Origin: Lachnospiraceae bacterium
Lineage (GTDB): Bacteria > Bacillota > Clostridia > Lachnospirales > Lachnospiraceae
Reading direction: 5' to 3'
NCBI GenBank assembly: GCA_017934175.1
Contig: JAGBKB010000016.1
Location: 1 to 64,000 of the forward strand
DNA length: 64,000 nt
Shown here: in pieces, positions 63,825 through 64,000 of the stretch
How positions within the stretch are numbered: position 1 is the first letter of the stretch
Layout of the letters: the number at the start of each line of letters is the position of its first letter
The notes under the pieces: model-generated
The model's database searches: none
Seen by the model: the letters and a program-made list of their open reading frames with translations, nothing else
Told to the model about the DNA's origin: nothing
Position numbers and translations under genes: made by a program

Positions 63825-64000
63825 TTAATTGATTAATTTTTTATAGTATTCAATAGTTTTTTGAGTATTACTATGTATAAATTTATTTGTTGCTTTTAGA
63901 TGTTTTAACCCCATCTCAGAAGATAATACTACTGCCTTATCAATATTTATATATGCCATTTTTCTCACTTCTTCAACTCTATCTCTAAATCTTCTAAGAG
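63825..64000 (-). CDS. yqeK: YqeK C-terminus (HD-domain nucleotide hydrolase), partial
   Basis: The minus-strand frame entering from the right edge gives 57 residues ending with TAA at 63825-63827. The sequence RDRVEEVRKMAYINIDKAVVLSSEMG and IHSNTQKTIEYYKKL matches the C-terminal helix region of YqeK, which hydrolyses diadenosine tetraphosphate in characterised members. The identification also rests on its position directly upstream of rsfS. The N-terminal HD motif lies outside the window. Confidence 0.75.
   Translation of the reverse strand, partial: LRRFRDRVEEVRKMAYINIDKAVVLSSEMGLKHLKATNKFIHSNTQKTIEYYKKLIN

Overview
The window is an AT-rich, densely packed chromosomal segment from a low-GC Bacillota, most likely a Clostridia-type anaerobe. 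The reasons are the gene order rpsB-tsf-rpmF-plsX-acpP-rnc-smc-pyrH-frr-uppS-cdsA, ftsEX with a coiled-coil M23 hydrolase, a one-piece tmRNA, and large secreted proteins ending in choline-binding-like cell-wall repeats. No prophage, CRISPR array, transposase or insertion sequence is visible. TGG is the tryptophan codon and TGA ends several genes, so the code is the standard bacterial one. Exact taxonomy cannot be settled from this sequence.

Layout: 1-81 is the tail of an unidentified gene. 227-14497 is a three-gene operon of secreted proteins (561, 2337 and 1848 aa), followed by a terminator. 14529-32997 is one long housekeeping run: a strong promoter and a structured leader RNA, then ribosomal and translation genes, lipid and ACP genes, RNase III and SMC, UMP kinase, ribosome recycling, undecaprenyl and CDP-diglyceride synthesis, a PLP enzyme, an S1-domain regulator, ftsEX with M23 and S41 peptidases, an embedded tRNA-Arg and uvrB. 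A bidirectional terminator separates this from a minus-strand tRNA-Ser. 33219-36867 holds NAD synthetase, an rRNA/tRNA methyltransferase, a small membrane protein and an interrupted queH. 36891-49976 carries murA, degV, an SH3/NlpC-P60 hydrolase, a transaldolase-like enzyme, secA, prfB, the t6A genes tsaE-tsaB-rimI-tsaD with RNase Z among them, and ispD. ssrA (tmRNA) directly abuts ispD. A fourth secreted protein (2825 aa) fills 50569-59046. Der GTPase, a TtcA-like enzyme and a tyrosine recombinase follow, and alr, rsfS and yqeK run on the minus strand to the right edge.

The three giant proteins share a plan: signal peptide, beta-rich repeats (beta-helix, MucBP-like, InlB/Listeria-Bacteroides type), a 15-16 residue polyglycine run and C-terminal cell-wall-binding repeats. 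An acidic Thr/Glu/Ser/Asn stretch is also present in each, near the N-terminus in two and in the C-terminal half in one. They look like non-covalently anchored adhesin or surface-layer proteins.

The most unusual observations are these. The essential der gene reads ATG-TGA before an otherwise intact reading frame and appears to have a leaderless promoter. queH has an in-frame TAA at codon 8. A tRNA-Arg(CCG) carries C33 instead of the near-universal U33. The NAD synthetase glutaminase domain has Tyr in place of its catalytic Cys. The polyglycine length is nearly constant in all three giants. A well-paired leader RNA precedes rpsB.
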